Shown piece after piece: positions 46,636 through 55,406 of a DNA stretch of 64,000 nt. The notes under the pieces were generated by a model. The model was not told the origin of the DNA and ran no database searches. It saw nothing but the letters and a program-made list of their open reading frames with translations. The position numbers and the translations under genes were made by a program. Source of the stretch: Citrobacter sp. wls619 (GTDB taxonomy: Bacteria; Pseudomonadota; Gammaproteobacteria; Enterobacterales; Enterobacteriaceae). Where the stretch lies: assembly GCF_005281345.1 (NCBI RefSeq), contig NZ_SZXJ01000044.1, positions 117,285 through 181,284 on the forward strand, read 5' to 3'. Position 1 is the stretch's first letter; every line of letters begins with the position of its first letter.

Positions 46636-48498
46636 ATGAGCAAAGGAACGACCAGTCAGGATGCCCCATTCGGGACATTATTGGGCTACGCCCCAGGCGG
46701 CGTAGCAATCTACTCTTCAGATTACAGCTCCCTCGATCCACGGGACTACGACGATGATGCTGCTTTTCGTAGCTATATCGACGACGAATATATGGGTCAC
46801 AAATGGCAGTGCGTAGAATTTGCACGCCGTTTTCTCTTCCTCAACTATGGCATGGTCTTCACTGATGTGGGCATGGCCTGGGAGATCTTCTCCTTGCGCT
46901 TCCTGCGTGAAGTGGTGAATGACAACATCCTGCCGTTACAGGCATTTCCGAATGGTTCGCCCCGTGCGCCGGTTGCAGGTGCTCTGCTTATCTGGCAGAA
47001 AGGCGGCGAATTTAAAGACACCGGGCATGTGGCGGTTGTCACCCAGTTGCTGGAAAACAAAATCCGTATTGCCGAGCAGAACGTGATCCATACGCCGCTG
47101 CCGCCAGGGCAGCAGTGGACACGCGAGCTGGAAATGGTCGTGGAAAATGGCTGCTACACGCTGCGTGACACTTTTGATGACACCACCATTCTTGGTTGGA
47201 TGATCCAGACTGACGACACTCGTCACAGCCTGCCGCAGCCGGAGATCGCCAATGACTCACTGAAAATTGGCGGCGCACGACTGGAAGATAACGGGCAGTT
47301 TGACGGTAAGTGGCTCGATGAGCAGGATCCGCTGCAAAAAGCCTACGTGCTGGCGAACGGTCATGTGATTAATCAGGATCCGCATCAGTACTTCACCATT
47401 ACCGAGAGTGCCGAGCAGGAACTGATTAAAGCGACCAACGAGCTGCACCTGATGTATCTGCACGCAACCGACAAAGTGCTGAAAGACGATAACCTGCTGG
47501 CGCTGTTTGATATCCCGAAAATCCTCTGGCCACGCCTGCGTCTTTCCTGGCAGCGGCGTCGGCATCACATGATTACCGGGCGTATGGATTTCTGTATGGA
47601 TGAACGCGGACTGAAGGTGTATGAGTACAACGCCGATTCCGCATCCTGCCATACTGAAGCTGGTCTGATCCTCGAAAGATGGGCCGAGCGTGGCTACACA
47701 GGGCAGGGACACAACCCGGCTGAAGGGTTGATCAACGAACTGGCGGGGGCCTGGAAACACAGCCGTGCGCGTCCTTTCGTTCATATCATGCAGGATAAGG
47801 ATATTGAGGAGAACTACCATGCGCAGTTTATGCAGCAGGCGCTGCGTCAGGCCGGGTTTGACAGCAAAATTCTGCGAGGTCTGGATGAACTGCGCTGGGA
47901 TGACGCTGGTCAGTTGATTGACGGTGATGGTCGTCTGGTGAACTGTGTCTGGAAAACCTGGGCATGGGAAACCGCGATTGAGCAGGTGCGAGAGGTCAGC
48001 GAAACGGAGTACGCCGCGGTGCCGATTCGTACCGGACATACCCAGCAGGAAGTGCGCTTGATAGACGTGTTGCTGCGCCCGGAAGTATTGGTATTTGAAC
48101 CACTGTGGACAGTGATTCCTGGGAACAAAGCGATTCTACCGATTCTGTGGCAGCTATTCCCTCATCATCGCTATCTGCTTGATACGGATTTCACAGTGAA
48201 TGATGAGCTGGCGAAAACCGGTTATGCGGTGAAGCCTATTGCAGGACGTTGTGGCAGCAACATCGATCTGGTAAGTCATCAGGAAGAGTTGCTGGATAAA
48301 ACCAGCGGTAAGTTTGCCGAGCAGAAGAATATTTATCAGCAACTTTGGTGTTTGCCAAAGGTTGCCGGTAAATATATTCAGGTCTGTACCTTCACCGTAG
48401 GTGGTAACTACGGCGGGACCTGCCTGCGCGGTGACGAGTCGCTGGTGATTAAAAAAGAGAGCGATATCGAGCCGTTGATTGTGGTGAAGGAAGCGTAA
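46636..48498 (+). CDS. gsp: Gsp, bifunctional glutathionylspermidine synthetase/amidase
   Basis: Gsp makes and breaks glutathionylspermidine. The 620-residue product starts MSKGTTSQDAPFGTLLGYAP at the ATG at 46636; a longer frame from 46525 has no family similarity. The N-terminal CHAP amidase domain (about residues 30-195) has the nucleophile Cys59 in MGHKWQCVEFARRF and a His in FKDTGHVAVVTQL. The C-terminal ATP-grasp synthetase domain (about 205-620) has WQRRRHHMITGRMDFCMDE, YEYNADSASCHTEAG and KPIAGRCGSNIDLV. It is followed by a strong terminator. In E. coli the next gene is pitB; here a type VI secretion locus follows. Confidence 0.96.
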   Translation: MSKGTTSQDAPFGTLLGYAPGGVAIYSSDYSSLDPRDYDDDAAFRSYIDDEYMGHKWQCVEFARRFLFLNYGMVFTDVGMAWEIFSLRFLREVVNDNILPLQAFPNGSPRAPVAGALLIWQKGGEFKDTGHVAVVTQLLENKIRIAEQNVIHTPLPPGQQWTRELEMVVENGCYTLRDTFDDTTILGWMIQTDDTRHSLPQPEIANDSLKIGGARLEDNGQFDGKWLDEQDPLQKAYVLANGHVINQDPHQYFTITESAEQELIKATNELHLMYLHATDKVLKDDNLLALFDIPKILWPRLRLSWQRRRHHMITGRMDFCMDERGLKVYEYNADSASCHTEAGLILERWAERGYTGQGHNPAEGLINELAGAWKHSRARPFVHIMQDKDIEENYHAQFMQQALRQAGFDSKILRGLDELRWDDAGQLIDGDGRLVNCVWKTWAWETAIEQVREVSETEYAAVPIRTGHTQQEVRLIDVLLRPEVLVFEPLWTVIPGNKAILPILWQLFPHHRYLLDTDFTVNDELAKTGYAVKPIAGRCGSNIDLVSHQEELLDKTSGKFAEQKNIYQQLWCLPKVAGKYIQVCTFTVGGNYGGTCLRGDESLVIKKESDIEPLIVVKEA

Positions 48499-48528
48499 TC
48501 TTTCTGCGTGCTCAGGAATGAGGTGCGA

Positions 48529-48558
48529 AAAGCCGAAGTATATCTTCGGCTTTTTTTT
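48529..48558 (+). terminator. Rho-independent terminator of gsp
   Basis: AGCCGAAG and CTTCGGCT pair around a short TATAT-type loop and are followed by eight T residues. It starts about 30 bases after the gsp stop and marks the left border of the type VI secretion segment. Confidence 0.92.
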
Positions 48559-48966
48559 ATTTATAATTAAATTGATTTCGATTATGTGTTAATAAGCAAC
48601 GTGGTCTATATATGTAATGAAAAATATTTCTCATGGTAATATTTAATAATAAAAATATATTTGTTAAGTGAATGCATTTAACATTAATTAATTCCTGTTG
48701 TTTGTATTAGACAACGAGCTTCTCGATCTCTTTTTTAAATAAATAATACTGATATATTATTTGATTGATTGGTGATATCGATCATGTTTTCTATTGGATA
48801 ATATATCGGATTACGTCGCCACACTAATTATAATCATTAATTGTCATTAACAGTCGTTGTTGACTGCCCACAGAAATGACGTTGTATGAAACTCGTTGAG
48901 CGATTGGAAAATGCTCCGTTAGGAAATGCAAAATATCGGCAGGAATCGCCGGTCTGAGAGGGATGT
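48559..48966 (+). promoter_or_regulatory. AT-rich promoter region of the type VI secretion operon, no gene
   Basis: This 408-base stretch between the gsp terminator and tssB has no credible gene and is visibly richer in A and T than its neighbours, a common target for H-NS. Several TATAAT-like hexamers occur, so no single promoter can be assigned. Two GATC sites, at 48725-48728 and 48780-48783, could be Dam-methylated. A partial Fur-like sequence lies at 48823-48841. The ribosome site GAGAGGG lies just before tssB. Confidence 0.6.
48823..48841 (+). promoter_or_regulatory. Weak candidate Fur box upstream of tssB
   Basis: ACTAATTATAATCATTAAT agrees with the 19-base Fur consensus at 14 positions, with ATAATCATTA matching perfectly. 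In AT-rich DNA such a match can arise by chance. The related Sci-1 cluster of enteroaggregative E. coli is reported to be controlled by Fur and Dam methylation, which makes the site worth testing. Confidence 0.35.
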
Positions 48967-49464
48967 ATGGGTGACAGTTTTCAGAATGAAGTGCCGACGG
49001 CACGCGTTAATATCAAGTTAGATTTACACACCGGAGGCGTTCAGAAAAAGGTTGAATTGCCGTTAAAACTTTTGACCGTGGGTGATTTCAGTAATGGTAG
49101 AGAACAACGACCGCTATCGGAACGCGAAAAGGTTGATATTAATAAGAATAATTTCAACGATGTGTTAGCTAAGTTCTCACCAGTCGTTAATCTGAGTGTT
49201 AAAAATACGTTAGCTGGTGATGGTAGAAAAGACGATATTAATCTTACCTTTAAAAATATCCGCGATTTTGAGCCCGAGCAGGTAGCCAGAAATATCCCAC
49301 AATTACGCGCTCTGTTGGCTATGCGTAACTTACTTCGTGACCTGAAATCTAACTTACTTGATAACGCTGCTTTTCGTCGCGAGCTGGAAACCATCCTTAA
49401 GGATCCAGCCCTGAGTCAGGAACTGCGTGATGAACTGGCAACCATGATGCCAGAAGAGATTTAG
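48967..49464 (+). CDS. tssB: TssB (VipA), type VI secretion contractile-sheath small subunit
   Basis: TssB pairs with TssC to form the contractile sheath that drives the Hcp tube. The 165-residue product begins MGDSFQNEVPTARVNIKLDL and contains the family core ELPLKLLTVGDFSNGREQRP and FNDVLAKFSPVVNLSV. A helical C-terminus follows (LLAMRNLLRDLKSNLLDN). AGAGGG precedes the ATG. It is the first gene of the operon that runs on to at least tssL and tagL, with tssC 66 bases downstream. Confidence 0.95.
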   Translation: MGDSFQNEVPTARVNIKLDLHTGGVQKKVELPLKLLTVGDFSNGREQRPLSEREKVDINKNNFNDVLAKFSPVVNLSVKNTLAGDGRKDDINLTFKNIRDFEPEQVARNIPQLRALLAMRNLLRDLKSNLLDNAAFRRELETILKDPALSQELRDELATMMPEEI

Positions 49465-49530
49465 CGCTATACAGGGTTTCCTCCGCTTAATTGGCAGGAA
49501 TAGTAAAGGATCATAATAAGGAATATGTTG

Positions 49531-51060
49531 ATGTCTGTTCAGGAACATACCTCTTCAGTCGCGGCCACTACGACCAGTGAACGTAGCGTTTATCAATCCC
49601 TCTTTGACAAAATTAATCTTTCCCCGGTTTCGGCATTAAAAAATGTAGATGCGTGGCAGAGCGATGAAGCGCTTTCTGATGCCGCTCCGGCTGAACGCGT
49701 GACCGCAGCTATTCAGGTTCTGGTTTCATGTCTGGCGGACGCCGCACAGCCAGTAGAGCGCCTGGATAAAACGCTGCTTGATGAACAAATTGCGCGCCTC
49801 GATAAGCAGATTAGCGATCAGGTAAATGAAGTCATGCATCATGCTGAGTTTCAGAAGCAAGAATCGCTCTGGCGCGGTTTACATTCGATGATCACCGGCA
49901 TCGACTTCCGTCGAAATGTCCGGGTAGAAATGATGGATATCAGCAAGGATGCGTTACGTGATGATTTTGACGACGCGCCGGAGCTTATCCAGAGCGGGTT
50001 ATACCGTCATGTTTATATTGAAGAATATGATCAGCCTGGCGGCGAACCCATTGCGGCAATGATTTCAGCGTACGAATTTGATAACAGCCCGCAGGATATT
50101 GCATTGCTGCGCAATATTTCTGGCGTGTCGGCAGCCTGTCATATGCCGTTCATTGGTTCCGTTGGCCCGACATTTTTCCTGAAAGAAAATATGGAAGAAG
50201 TTGCGGCCATAAAAGACATCAATGATTACTTCGAACGTGCTGAATACATTAAGTGGAAAGCATTTCGTGATAGCGACGATTCACGCTATATCGGGCTGAC
50301 TATGCCGCGTGTACTGGGTCGTCTGCCGTATGGTCCCGATACCGTGCCGGTACGTAGCTTCAACTATGTTGAAGAGGTGAAGGGGCCGGATCACGAAAAA
50401 TACCTGTGGACCAGCGCATCTTTCTCTTTCGCTGTGAACATGGTGAAAAGTTTTATCAAGAACGGCTGGTGCGTCCAGATCCGTGGGCCACAGGCGGGCG
50501 GCGCAGTTAAAGATTTGCCTATCCATTTGTACGATCTGGGTACGGGTAATCAGGTGAAGATTCCGTCTGAGGTGATGATTCCGGAAACCCGGGAGTTTGA
50601 ATTCGCCAACCTTGGCTTTATTCCGCTTTCTTATTATAAGAATCGTGATTACGCCTGCTTCTTCTCTGCTAATTCGGCTCAGAAACCTGCGCAGTTTGAT
50701 ACCCCGGAAGCGACGGCTAACAGTCGGATTAACTCTCGTTTGCCGTATATCTTCCTGCTTTCTCGTATCGCTCATTACCTGAAAATACTGCAGCGAGAAA
50801 ATATTGGGACGACCAAAGATCGCCGCTTGCTTGAGCTTGAACTTAATAACTGGTTGCGCAGTCTGGTAACCGAAATGACCGATCCTGGCGATGACTTGCA
50901 GGCATCACACCCGCTGCGTGATGGGCGTGTCGTGGTGGAGGATATTGAGGATAACCCCGGTTTCTTCCGTGTGCGCCTGTATGCCATTCCGCATTTCCAG
51001 GTTGAAGGTATGGACGTCAGCTTGTCGTTAGTTTCACAAATGCCTAAGTCGAAATCTTAA
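49531..51060 (+). CDS. tssC: TssC (VipB), type VI secretion contractile-sheath large subunit
   Basis: TssC is the large sheath subunit. I chose the ATG at 49531 (509 residues, MSVQEHTSSVAATTTS) because AAGGA lies eight bases upstream but only two bases before the ATG at 49525. The family blocks are SLWRGLHSMITGIDFRRNVR, VSAACHMPFIGSVGPTFF and RDYACFFSANSAQKPAQFD, with LPYIFLLSRIAHYLKILQRE in the C-terminal half. Together with TssB it gives the 1:1 sheath unit that ClpV later disassembles. Confidence 0.96.
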   Translation: MSVQEHTSSVAATTTSERSVYQSLFDKINLSPVSALKNVDAWQSDEALSDAAPAERVTAAIQVLVSCLADAAQPVERLDKTLLDEQIARLDKQISDQVNEVMHHAEFQKQESLWRGLHSMITGIDFRRNVRVEMMDISKDALRDDFDDAPELIQSGLYRHVYIEEYDQPGGEPIAAMISAYEFDNSPQDIALLRNISGVSAACHMPFIGSVGPTFFLKENMEEVAAIKDINDYFERAEYIKWKAFRDSDDSRYIGLTMPRVLGRLPYGPDTVPVRSFNYVEEVKGPDHEKYLWTSASFSFAVNMVKSFIKNGWCVQIRGPQAGGAVKDLPIHLYDLGTGNQVKIPSEVMIPETREFEFANLGFIPLSYYKNRDYACFFSANSAQKPAQFDTPEATANSRINSRLPYIFLLSRIAHYLKILQRENIGTTKDRRLLELELNNWLRSLVTEMTDPGDDLQASHPLRDGRVVVEDIEDNPGFFRVRLYAIPHFQVEGMDVSLSLVSQMPKSKS

Positions 51061-51083
51061 CGACGCAGCGCACAGGAGGTGCG

Positions 51084-52421
51084 ATGAAGATCTATCGTCC
51101 GTTATGGAGCGAGGGGGCCTTTCTGGCTCCCCAGCAGTTTCAGCAACAGGCACGTTGGGATGCCTATGTAGCTGACGTTGTTGCTCACATGTCACTTTCA
51201 TCACCGTGGGGCGTCATCAGCGCGGAGTTTGATGAAAGTGCGCTAACGGTTTCCCGTTTGAACCCCGTTAATCTGGTTGTGCGCTTTCCTGACGGTACGT
51301 TAGTGGATACAGGAATTTCAGATAACCTGCCTCCGGCGTGTGATTTATCGCATCTTACTGGTTACAGCAGCGTTGATATCGTGCTGGCGTTACCGCTGCT
51401 TTCAGCTAATGGCGGCAATCTTTCATCAGGCAACGGCGTTAGCCGTCCGTGTCGCTGGCAGCAGGAATGGCTGCCAGTGCAGGATCTCGCAGGTCAGGAA
51501 CGGACTGATATGGCAGTGCTGCGGCATGCTATCACCCTCCGCTATGCCCATGACGATAACAGCGCTTACCTGACTTGCCCGGTAGCTTGCCTTATTCGTA
51601 ATGCTCAGGGGCAATGGGAGTTGGGACGTGATTTTTTACCCCCAGCGCTTTCACTCTCAGCCAGCCCCTCATTAATCCATTCGCTCAGTGATTTGGTGCA
51701 TCGTATCCAGGCTCGTTGTCGCCGCCTGATGGCCTTGCGCCGGGAAAGTAACGAACGAATGGCGGATTTTGCGGTAGCAGATGTTTCGTTGTTTTGGCTG
51801 CTGAATGCGCTTAATAGCTCGGAGCCCGTTCTGAAAGAAATGCTGCAGAACCCAGGCCGTCACCCCGAACTTTTGTGGCGTGAGCTAGCGCGGTTAGCGG
51901 GCAGCCTGCTGACTTTTTCATTAGACAATGATGTCAGCGTTGTACCTCCATACCAGCACGCAAATCCGCAGCAGGTATTCCCACCCCTGTTTGCACTGCT
52001 GGTGGAACTGCTGGAAGCCAGCCTGCCATCTCGCGTTGTCGCTATTGAACTGACGCAAGAGCGACAGTTCTGGTACGGCGCGTTGTCGGATGCCCGACTG
52101 CGTGAAGGCGCTGATTTTTACCTTTCCGTTCGTTCGGATCTTCCTGCGCATGTCCTCCTTACACAATTCCCACAGCTCTGTAAAGCAGGGAGCCGGGCAG
52201 ATGTCTCTGATGTCGTCAATGTGGCACTGAGCGGTATTCCATTAAAACCGCTGACGCATGTACCCGCAGCCATCCCGTTACGACTGGAAAATCAATACTT
52301 TGCTCTTGAGATTAATCATCCAGCAGCCCAGGCCATGCTGGATGCCGGTAATTGCGCTTTCTATGTGCCGGGAACGCTGGGAGAGATTCAACTTGAGCTT
52401 TTCGCTGTATTAAGGGATTGA
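51084..52421 (+). CDS. tssK: TssK, type VI secretion baseplate component
   Basis: TssK trimers link the baseplate (TssEFG and VgrG) to the TssJLM membrane complex. The 445-residue product begins MKIYRPLWSEGAFLAPQQFQ, the typical TssK opening. It has the N-terminal shoulder domain, a helical stalk (about residues 190-310, with VHRIQARCRRLMALRRESNE) and a C-terminal head domain ending LGEIQLELFAVLRD. AGGAGG lies upstream of the ATG. It is 23 bases from tssC and 5 bases from tssL. Confidence 0.94.
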   Translation: MKIYRPLWSEGAFLAPQQFQQQARWDAYVADVVAHMSLSSPWGVISAEFDESALTVSRLNPVNLVVRFPDGTLVDTGISDNLPPACDLSHLTGYSSVDIVLALPLLSANGGNLSSGNGVSRPCRWQQEWLPVQDLAGQERTDMAVLRHAITLRYAHDDNSAYLTCPVACLIRNAQGQWELGRDFLPPALSLSASPSLIHSLSDLVHRIQARCRRLMALRRESNERMADFAVADVSLFWLLNALNSSEPVLKEMLQNPGRHPELLWRELARLAGSLLTFSLDNDVSVVPPYQHANPQQVFPPLFALLVELLEASLPSRVVAIELTQERQFWYGALSDARLREGADFYLSVRSDLPAHVLLTQFPQLCKAGSRADVSDVVNVALSGIPLKPLTHVPAAIPLRLENQYFALEINHPAAQAMLDAGNCAFYVPGTLGEIQLELFAVLRD

Positions 52422-52426
52422 AATAA

Positions 52427-53068
52427 ATGAATAAGGATATCGATCAGGTGTTTTGGCCAACCTGGCTTGCTGTCAGCCAGTTACGTGGCGGGGCGGAAGT
52501 CGATGATGGGGCGGCTTTCTATCGCCGGGCCTGCCAATGGGTTGATTCTGCGCGTGAGACATTGCGTGACATGGGGTACAGCGAACACAGCGTTGAACAC
52601 ATACTCTACACGCAATGTGCGTTACTGGACGAAAGCGTGTTGAACCGCAACCGGCAGGATAGCGGTTACATTACCTGGCTTGCGACACCTTTACAGGCCC
52701 GCTTTTTCAACACCACCAATGCCGGGGAAGAACTCTGGGAGCGCATCCGTACCGTTCTGCGCGAGCCCGTTCCTGATACCGCCGTATTAACCTGCTTTTA
52801 TCGCGCAATCACGCTCGGTTTTGTGGGGCGCTATCGTGAGCAAGGTGACGAACGTCGTGAAGATGTTCTTGAAGCGCTGGCGACTCAGGCGATGCCTTTT
52901 AAGTTAATGCACGATGCGCCAGTAATTATGCGGGCTTCCGGCTTTTCTGGCGGTAAGCGCCGCTGGTGGCTGGCATGGATTGTCGGCGCGGTGGCGTTGG
53001 GTGCTTTGTGGTTAACATTTTCTCATGTCTTACAGGGGCAGATTGCTCAGCTTATTGGGCAGGGTTAA
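52427..53068 (+). CDS. tssL: TssL (DotU/IcmH family), type VI secretion membrane-complex subunit
   Basis: TssL is an inner-membrane, C-tail-anchored subunit of the TssJLM complex. The 213-residue protein has the cytoplasmic hook domain with ALLDESVLN, FFNTTNAGEELWERIRTVL and the family segment CFYRAITLGFVGRYREQGDE. One membrane helix lies near the C-terminus (about residues 186-204, WLAWIVGAVALGALWLTF). There is no peptidoglycan-binding domain of its own; that role is presumably filled by TagL, encoded 3 bases downstream. Confidence 0.95.
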   Translation: MNKDIDQVFWPTWLAVSQLRGGAEVDDGAAFYRRACQWVDSARETLRDMGYSEHSVEHILYTQCALLDESVLNRNRQDSGYITWLATPLQARFFNTTNAGEELWERIRTVLREPVPDTAVLTCFYRAITLGFVGRYREQGDERREDVLEALATQAMPFKLMHDAPVIMRASGFSGGKRRWWLAWIVGAVALGALWLTFSHVLQGQIAQLIGQG

Positions 53069-53071
53069 GAC

Positions 53072-54736
53072 ATGACTCAGTTGCGAGGGAGCGTTAACTA
53101 TGTGCTGGCAGCCGTGCTGGCTTTGTTGCTGGTCTGGGGATTTAGTCCGTTAAGTGCGGGTGTCCGGGGCGGCCTTACCGTCTTTATTTTACTGTTTTCC
53201 ATTCCAGGGATCGTTTATGGCTGGCGCCAATACGGTCGGTTGAAGTCTGCTCATTCTGCTCATGAAGTTCCGCTCCCTCCGGAGGGTTTCAGCGGGCCTG
53301 TTGTGCTGGTGTGTGGCGATAATAACCCCTTGTTTGCCGGACGTGGCGATTCTTGCGAGAGTTCGCAGGGCTGGTATTTATCTGTCCAGTCCCCGGAGCA
53401 TTATATTGCTCTGGTTCGTCAGATAGCAGTGCAACGTCCAGGGCTTCTTATGCGCGTTTCCGTGATGCTGGCATTGACTCCGGAACGGCATAATGATGAA
53501 GACGCGCTTAAGCACATGCTGCTCAGTTGGCGGCGTGTGGTGGCTCAGAGCCGGCGTTGGTTATCAGGTATACCGCCATTTTGGCTGTGCTGTTGGCTGA
53601 ATTCTCCTCAATGCCATGAGAGTGTTCGTTGGTTTATCCGCACGCCTCAGGATGCGGAAGTGCAGTCGGCTACGGGATTGGACGACTTTGCGCCTTTCTC
53701 TTCGCAAGAGCGCCTGGCTCGCCATTCTCATCTTACACATGCAGTGTGGTTAGATAATTTACTGGGATGGCTGCAGAAGTTACAAGGCGACACCGAGCGC
53801 CATGCTCCGCCTCTTTTCTCTGCTTTACGGGTAGTGTGTTTCAGCTCATTAGCGGTCTGTGATAATAATCTGTGGCAACGGCATATCACGGCGCAAACAA
53901 CACTTTCCCCTGCGGCGTCAGCAGTGTCCGAGCTGCTGCCTTTTCCTGATTTAGCGCTGCCTTTTTTATCTCGCCGCCGGGCGCTGACAGCATTTCAACG
54001 TACGGTGGGCGTAAGTAGTCTGTTATGCGGCATTTTTGTCGGACTGGCGATGACGTGCAGCTTTATCAACAACCAACATCTCATCAGGATCACCGACGAT
54101 CATTTGACGGTATACCGCCAGCTTAGCGGTAATCCTGCCGCGCCAAAGATTCAGGCTCAGGATCAACTTCGTCGGGATGCGCAGCGGCTAGATCGCTGGT
54201 ATCAGCGCGGTGAACCCCTTTCTCTTTCAATGGGATTGTATCAGGGGATGAGATTGATCCCGCCTCTGCTGGTCGCCCTCAGCGACTGGCTACCATCTGA
54301 AAAACCGAAAGTGACCTCCCCGCAAACCGTACGTCTGGACAGTATGTCGCTGTTTGATACGGGCAAATGGGCGTTAAAAGCAGGTTCAACAAAAGTACTC
54401 ATTGGGGCTTTGGTCAATATCAAAGCTAAGCCCGGTTGGCTGATTGTCATCGCCGGACATACCGATGATGTGGGTGACGATAAATCTAATCAGCAGCTTT
54501 CTCTCAAACGTGCGGAATCTGTTCGCGACTGGATGCGCGATACCGGTGATGTTGCGGAGAGCTGTTTTGCCGTTCAGGGCTATGGCGAATTACGTCCCTA
54601 CAAAACCAACGATACGCCGGAGGGCCGGGCTGCCAACCGCCGTGTAGAGATCAGTCTGGTACCGCAGGCTGATGCCTGTCGGGTGCCGGGCATGAAGGAA
54701 CCGTCACCGGAAGGCGGTGACGCATTAGCGAAGTAA
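53072..54736 (+). CDS. tagL: TagL, peptidoglycan-binding OmpA-domain anchor of the type VI secretion system
   Basis: The 554-residue protein has three candidate membrane helices (about residues 9-25, 33-49 and 312-334). The C-terminal OmpA/Pal-like domain (about 400-535) shows the peptidoglycan-binding motif IAGHTDDVGDDKSNQQLSLK and YGELRPYKTNDTPEGRAANR. As I recall, this is the architecture of TagL of the enteroaggregative E. coli Sci-1 system, which anchors TssL to the cell wall; the gene order tssK-tssL-tagL-hcp also agrees. The large central region (about 60-300) is cytoplasmic or periplasmic depending on the real topology. Confidence 0.88.
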   Translation: MTQLRGSVNYVLAAVLALLLVWGFSPLSAGVRGGLTVFILLFSIPGIVYGWRQYGRLKSAHSAHEVPLPPEGFSGPVVLVCGDNNPLFAGRGDSCESSQGWYLSVQSPEHYIALVRQIAVQRPGLLMRVSVMLALTPERHNDEDALKHMLLSWRRVVAQSRRWLSGIPPFWLCCWLNSPQCHESVRWFIRTPQDAEVQSATGLDDFAPFSSQERLARHSHLTHAVWLDNLLGWLQKLQGDTERHAPPLFSALRVVCFSSLAVCDNNLWQRHITAQTTLSPAASAVSELLPFPDLALPFLSRRRALTAFQRTVGVSSLLCGIFVGLAMTCSFINNQHLIRITDDHLTVYRQLSGNPAAPKIQAQDQLRRDAQRLDRWYQRGEPLSLSMGLYQGMRLIPPLLVALSDWLPSEKPKVTSPQTVRLDSMSLFDTGKWALKAGSTKVLIGALVNIKAKPGWLIVIAGHTDDVGDDKSNQQLSLKRAESVRDWMRDTGDVAESCFAVQGYGELRPYKTNDTPEGRAANRRVEISLVPQADACRVPGMKEPSPEGGDALAK

Positions 54737-54752
54737 AAATGGAGAAAGAGTT

Positions 54753-55244
54753 ATGGCAATTCCAGTCTACCTTTGGCTGAAAGACGACGGCGGTGCGGAT
54801 ATTAAAGGCTCTGTTGATGTGAAAGACCGTGTGGGCAGTATCGAAGTCGTGGCCCAGGAACATAACCTGTACATCCCTACCGATAACAACACCGGTAAGT
54901 TGACCGGGACGCGCATCCATACCCCGTTCCTTTTCACTAAGGAAATCGATGCTTCCAGCCCGTATCTGTACAAGGCTGTAACCACTGGTCAGACCCTGCG
55001 TCAGGCAGAGTTCAAATGGTATCGCATCAATGATGCGGGTCAGGAAGTGGAATACTTCAATACCACTCTGCACAACGTGAAAGTGGTGAAAGTAAACCCT
55101 GTGATGTACGACATCAAAGAACAATCTAAAGAGAAGCATAACCACCTGGAACGGATTGAACTGCGCTACGAGAAGGTCGTCTGGACGTATAAGGATGGCA
55201 ACATTATCCATTCTGACGCCTGGAACGAGCGTACCACCGCGTAA
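54753..55244 (+). CDS. hcp: Hcp, type VI secretion inner-tube protein
   Basis: Hcp hexamers stack into the tube expelled by sheath contraction. The 163-residue product begins MAIPVYLWLKDDGGADIKGS and has the Hcp beta-barrel signature (GRxHTPFxFTKEID-like segment THTP in TRIHTPFLFTKEIDASSPYL). GGAG lies upstream of the ATG. It is followed 6 bases later by a strong terminator, so hcp ends a transcript and can be made in excess over the downstream genes. Confidence 0.96.
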   Translation: MAIPVYLWLKDDGGADIKGSVDVKDRVGSIEVVAQEHNLYIPTDNNTGKLTGTRIHTPFLFTKEIDASSPYLYKAVTTGQTLRQAEFKWYRINDAGQEVEYFNTTLHNVKVVKVNPVMYDIKEQSKEKHNHLERIELRYEKVVWTYKDGNIIHSDAWNERTTA

Positions 55245-55250
55245 TGCACT

Positions 55251-55281
55251 AACGGATGAGGATTTCCTCATCCGTTTTTTT
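55251..55281 (+). terminator. Rho-independent terminator between hcp and clpV
   Basis: ACGGATGAGG (55252-55261) and CCTCATCCGT (55266-55275) form a perfect 10-bp stem with an ATTT loop, followed by a run of T to 55281. This is the strongest intrinsic terminator in the right part of the window. Downstream, CTCTGCT (55287-55293) and AGCAGAG (55315-55321) form a further inverted repeat in the gap before clpV, which has no gene. Confidence 0.92.
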
Positions 55282-55406
55282 ATGCCCTCTGCTGATCATC
55301 CGGGACGGGGGTTTAGCAGAGAGTTTCAACGTCATTTATTACCTTATGGGCATTGGATTACGGCTACGGGCGGTAGCGTGCCTGAATACAGGGAGTCAGG
55401 AAGCAA

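Noticed and set aside
47257..48039. Open frame of 260 codons on the minus strand
   Set aside because: It is antisense to the synthetase domain of gsp, with no independent evidence of coding.
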